Below, in pieces: positions 61,119 to 64,000 of a DNA stretch of 64,000 nucleotides. This stretch comes from JANQPX01 sp041398025. GTDB lineage: Bacteria; Pseudomonadota; Alphaproteobacteria; Geminicoccales; Geminicoccaceae. A model generated the notes under the pieces. It saw nothing but the letters and a program-made list of their open reading frames with translations, had not been told where the DNA came from and searched no databases. Location: contig JAWKVM010000037.1 in NCBI GenBank assembly GCA_041398025.1, forward strand, positions 1 through 64,000. Direction: 5' to 3'. Every line of letters starts with the position of its first letter. Position 1 is the first letter of the stretch. Position numbers and translations under genes: made by a program.

Positions 61119-62057
61119 ATGACTGTTACAGTCGCCCTGCCGTATAATGCGTGGGGCAAAGAGAATGTGGGTTTGAGACTCACGTTTGTGGTTCCGGCCC
61201 CAACGGGTTGCAACTTGGCTTGTGCGTTCTGTTACATTCAACAGAGAGGCGAAGCTGATACAAATAACTTGCTGCAGCCCAACGATTATGTGAGCTATAT
61301 CAACGAAATAGAATCTAAGCATGGTGAAGTCTCGAACCTATGCATCCAAGGCTACGAACCCCTTCTCCCCGACTCCTTCCCCTACACCCGAGCCATCCTT
61401 TCTACCGGCCAGTGGCTGAACATTCCCACCAGTCTCGTCACCAACGGCACTCATCTCGCCCAATGGGTCGACGAGCTTGCCGTGCTGGCGCCGGGGCGGA
61501 TTTCGGTGAGTTTGGATGCGGCGGAGGCGGAGGCGCATGATCGCCAGCGTGGAAAGCAGGGGGCTTTTGCCTCGACTGTCGAGGGTCTGAAGAAAGCTGT
61601 CGACAGTTTGCCCGCGGCGACCGAGCTTGTGGTGACCTCGGTCCTGATCCCCAAACGCCGCGCCCAGCTCGACGCCATGCCCGAGCTGTTAAAGGAAATC
61701 GGCGTGAAGCGGTGGGTGGTGACGGCGTTGCAGAAAGTCGGGAAAGACCGCCCTGGCGGGCCCGTCGGTGAGCGTGAAAAGATCCTCGCCGATCTGCGCA
61801 TTCTGCGCGACCGCGCTGAGGCTGCCGGCATCGACTTCAAGGTCGACGATGAGTTCGACGGGCTGGCGAGCGGAGGGAGTGCGGACGACTTCGAGATGAA
61901 TCGAATTCGTCGCCTGCAGAACCCGGACGGCGTCTATCGCCTCGTCCCTGACGGTCGCTGCTCGAAGGGAGCGGATATTCTAAAGCCGTTGTCTGACGAC
62001 ACGCCGCGCTGGGACCCGAAAACCCAGGACGCCGCGAGCTTCCTCGCCAGCCTGTAA
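61119..62057 (+). CDS. Radical SAM protein of unknown function
   Basis: 312 residues from ATG 61119. The cluster motif CxxxCxxC is in PTGCNLACAFCYIQQRGEAD near residues 31-38. VSNLCIQGYEPLL (the usual GGEP position reads QGYEP), SLVTNGTHLAQWVDEL and PGRISVSLDAAEAEAHDRQR are the other barrel motifs. There is no SPASM domain: only one cysteine, in DGRCSKGADILKPL, remains near the C-terminus. GC content rises sharply after about 61440, so the 5' third looks foreign and the rest chromosomal. Substrate unknown; the upstream 473-residue protein may be its partner. Confidence 0.85.
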   Translation: MTVTVALPYNAWGKENVGLRLTFVVPAPTGCNLACAFCYIQQRGEADTNNLLQPNDYVSYINEIESKHGEVSNLCIQGYEPLLPDSFPYTRAILSTGQWLNIPTSLVTNGTHLAQWVDELAVLAPGRISVSLDAAEAEAHDRQRGKQGAFASTVEGLKKAVDSLPAATELVVTSVLIPKRRAQLDAMPELLKEIGVKRWVVTALQKVGKDRPGGPVGEREKILADLRILRDRAEAAGIDFKVDDEFDGLASGGSADDFEMNRIRRLQNPDGVYRLVPDGRCSKGADILKPLSDDTPRWDPKTQDAASFLASL

Positions 62058-62073
62058 TCCGGGTTCAGGCAAG

Positions 62074-62508
62074 TCAACGCCGCGGCGCGTCGCCGCTGGC
62101 GGCGGTGGTCCAGCGGGCGGAATCGAAGAAGAGGCGGATCTCGGTGGCTTTGTCGGCATGAAAGCGCCAGGCGTGGGCGGCCGGGCTGGAGAAGCTCCTG
62201 TCGGTGCGCCGGTTGCGCCAGGAGGTTTCGAGCAGCAGCACGACCCAGTCGCGCTGGGCGATCATCTCCTCGACGGTCGCCCCCAGCAGGTCCCAGTCCC
62301 CGATCAATCCTTCGAGATAGCGGCGGAAGTCAGCCTTGTCGCGGCAGGATCGCGAAAATTCCAGCGGGCTTGCGCCGTCGGCGAGCGTGATCAGGTGGAC
62401 GTCGTCCGCCGCAAGCTCCATGAAGTCGTTCACATCCTCGCCCCGGCTGTCATGCCAGGTGCGATAGGCCCGCCTGACCGCCGCCAGCGTCATCTTGGAA
62501 ATCGCCAA
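62074..62508 (-). CDS. NTF2/SnoaL-like protein
   Basis: 144 residues. The SnoaL-like cone fold is indicated by RRAYRTWHDSRGEDVNDFME, LAADDVHLITLADGASPLEF, WVVLLLETSWRNRRTDRSFS and AWRFHADKATEIRLFFDSAR, a typical strand-helix order. Such proteins are small ligand-binding or isomerase-like domains, and the sequence gives no catalytic call. It is convergent with the radical SAM gene (17-bp gap). Confidence 0.8.
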   Translation of the reverse strand: MAISKMTLAAVRRAYRTWHDSRGEDVNDFMELAADDVHLITLADGASPLEFSRSCRDKADFRRYLEGLIGDWDLLGATVEEMIAQRDWVVLLLETSWRNRRTDRSFSSPAAHAWRFHADKATEIRLFFDSARWTTAASGDAPRR

Positions 62509-62790
62509 ATGTCAGCCCCTGTAAATCCAGCATCGAGATCGAAAAAAGCCTCCCATCCCGCCACTCTGTCGCCTTTTGTCCGGCCTGACAATGGGCAGCC
62601 TTCGGCATGGTTCGAAATCGGCTCCATCCCGGATGATCTCATCGCTCGAGCCCCGTCCGACGTCCCGTCGAGCGCCGGCTGAGGTCTGGCGAAATCGCGA
62701 AGAAAGCTTATGGTCGGAGCCATGGAGTGACCTGCCCGGCGCCAGGGACCGCCTTGCCCCCCCGCCGCCTGGCTTTCTGAGAGCGCGTGG

Positions 62791-64000
62791 ATGAACCTGG
62801 ACAAGACCGCCTACAGCCTCGCCGTCCTTCGCCGCCTGGCGAAAAGGCGTCTGCCGCGCATGGTGTTCGACTTCATCGACGGCGGCGCCGAGGATGAGAT
62901 CACCAGGGGGCGGAACGAGCGCGATTTCGCCGGGCTGGAGTTCATGCCGCAGCCGCTGCTGGGCACGTCGACCCGCGATCTCTCGGTCGAGCTGTTCGGC
63001 CAGCGCCTGGACCTGCCCGTGCTGATCGGGCCGACCGGCCTTGCCGGCATGGTCTGGCCCAGGGGCGAGGTGGAGGCGGCGGAGGCGGCGAACGAGGCCG
63101 GCACGGTCTATGTGATGAGCCATGCCTCGACCGTGAACATCGAGGACCTGGCCAACCAGTCGACCGGGATCAAGTGGTTCCAGACCTTCATGTATCGCGA
63201 CCGCGGCCTGGTCAAATCCTTCGCCGAGCGCGCGCGCGATGCCGGCTACAAGGCGCTGGTGCTGACCATCGACAACCAGGTGCTCGGCCAGCGCGAGCGC
63301 GATCTCGAGAACGGCTTCGTGGTGCCGCCCATGCCGAAGCTGCGCCACGGCTTCGACCTGATCCGCTGCCTGCCCTGGATCATGCGCATGGCGACCCGGC
63401 CGCGCCTGACCATGGCGAACTACGTGACCGAGGAGAGGAGCGACCTGATCGCGCTCGGCAAGTTCGTCGCCGACAGCCTCGATCCGACCATGAGCTGGCG
63501 CGACGTCGACTGGCTGCGCTCGATCTGGTCCGGGCCGCTGCTGCTGAAGGGCGTGCTGCATCCGGACGAAGCGCGGCTCGCGATCGACCACGGCATCGAC
63601 GGGCTGATCGTGTCCAACCATGGCGGCCGCCAGCTGGACGGGGCGATCTCCTCCATCCATGCCCTGCCCGCTGTCGTCGACGAGGTCGGAGGCCGGCTGC
63701 CGGTGCTGATCGACGGCGGCATCCGGCGCGGCAGCGACGTGGTCAAGGCCTTGGCGCTGGGCGCCACCGCCTGCCTGATCGGACGGCCGCATCTGTTCGG
63801 GCTTGCGGTCGCCGGCAAGGCAGGCGTCGGCCGGGTGTTCGACATCCTGCGCGCCGATATCGACCGGGTGCTGACCCTGGGCGGCTGGGACGGCCTCGCC
63901 GACCTCAATCGCCGCTGCCTCACCTTGCGCAGCAGCTGGCAGCCACGCGGTCTCCACGGCGACACCAGCGGCCACAGCCCGGATCGGCTGTTCGCGAGCC
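62791..64000 (+). CDS. FMN-dependent alpha-hydroxy-acid dehydrogenase (runs off the window)
   Basis: At least 403 residues from ATG 62791, open to the window end. FMN-dehydrogenase features are FDFIDGGAEDEITRGRNERD near residue 26, PVLIGPTGLAGMVWPRGEVE near 80, YKALVLTIDNQVLGQRERDL, and the active-site signature DGLIVSNHGGRQLDG near 270 with the catalytic histidine, then VLIDGGIRRGSDVVKALALG. It oxidises an L-2-hydroxy acid such as lactate or mandelate, with electrons passed to the respiratory chain. The exact substrate is not determinable. Confidence 0.9.
   Translation, partial: MNLDKTAYSLAVLRRLAKRRLPRMVFDFIDGGAEDEITRGRNERDFAGLEFMPQPLLGTSTRDLSVELFGQRLDLPVLIGPTGLAGMVWPRGEVEAAEAANEAGTVYVMSHASTVNIEDLANQSTGIKWFQTFMYRDRGLVKSFAERARDAGYKALVLTIDNQVLGQRERDLENGFVVPPMPKLRHGFDLIRCLPWIMRMATRPRLTMANYVTEERSDLIALGKFVADSLDPTMSWRDVDWLRSIWSGPLLLKGVLHPDEARLAIDHGIDGLIVSNHGGRQLDGAISSIHALPAVVDEVGGRLPVLIDGGIRRGSDVVKALALGATACLIGRPHLFGLAVAGKAGVGRVFDILRADIDRVLTLGGWDGLADLNRRCLTLRSSWQPRGLHGDTSGHSPDRLFAS

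Noticed and set aside
61119..62057. Radical SAM gene as a viperin-type antiviral protein
   Set aside because: The cluster motif reads CNLACAFC in a context unlike the viperin signature, and the characteristic C-terminal aromatic motif is absent.
62512..63975. Minus-strand open frame of 487 codons
   Set aside because: Antisense to the FMN-dependent dehydrogenase, whose frame carries the active-site signature.

Overview
The window is chromosomal DNA of a high-GC alphaproteobacterium, probably from the Rhodospirillales/Geminicoccales side of the class. The evidence is a CtrA cell-cycle regulator divergent from fliI-fliJ with a canonical CtrA box between them, many TRAP, Opp-type and tripartite solute transporters, and a Kelly-Friedrich type Sox thiosulfate-oxidation cluster. 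No rRNA, tRNA or CRISPR array was seen.

Layout. 0-1.8 kb: a truncated sugar ABC binding protein divergent from a LacI-type repressor. 1.9-11.8 kb: a surface-polysaccharide island (ABC-2 permease and ATPase, a double-domain methyltransferase, three glycosyltransferases, an exported beta-helix protein). 12.1-18.7 kb: a lone TctC-type binding protein and a complete five-gene peptide ABC operon. 19.0-31.1 kb: an NTP_transf_6 protein, an SLC13-type transporter, a TRAP operon (dctPQM) with an IS630 scar, a SAF-domain dehydrogenase, two small membrane proteins, an ArsR/ArsP pair and a MATE exporter. 31.7-44.1 kb: the Sox cluster: dsrE-like gene, soxXYZA, soxB, ccdA/soxV-like gene, two unknown genes, soxW, soxCD, a two-cysteine ArsR repressor, and a monoheme cytochrome with a flavocytochrome c flavoprotein. 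44.1-51.7 kb: a graveyard of decayed insertion sequences (IS630 twice, IS110, IS1-like, IS1380, IS701) around a 1.3-kb AT-rich stretch. 51.8-58.1 kb: core-like genes (2-hydroxyacid dehydrogenase, ctrA, fliI, fliJ, ferredoxin, ferredoxin-NADP reductase, dienelactone hydrolase). 58.2-62.1 kb: an AT-richer island with two small genes, an unrecognised 473-residue protein and a radical SAM protein. 62.1-64 kb: an NTF2-like protein and a truncated FMN-dependent alpha-hydroxy-acid dehydrogenase.

Two dispersed repeat families are the most unusual features. Family 1 has four copies (18.8, 21.6, 27.8 and 31.4 kb). Each is a long hairpin with arms of 26-30 bp and a loop of 30 or 31 bases. The outer arm ends differ between copies but stay complementary within each copy, and TTAACC/GGTTAA-like motifs flank the hairpin. 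Family 2 has at least nine copies. Each begins at the stop codon of a gene, usually as CTAG(T)GG, with a small GTGG/CCAC hairpin followed by a conserved tail ending in GGTATGCGGCC. One inverted pair supplies the last codons of soxB and the first codons of the ccdA-like gene.

How the genes work together. SoxXA, SoxYZ, SoxB and SoxCD form the periplasmic thiosulfate-oxidising system. SoxW and the CcdA-like protein would supply reductant to it. The flavocytochrome pair would oxidise sulfide. The ArsR protein, with cysteines 66 residues apart, is a plausible persulfide-responsive repressor. AT-rich inverted repeats in front of soxX, soxC and soxW are its candidate operators.
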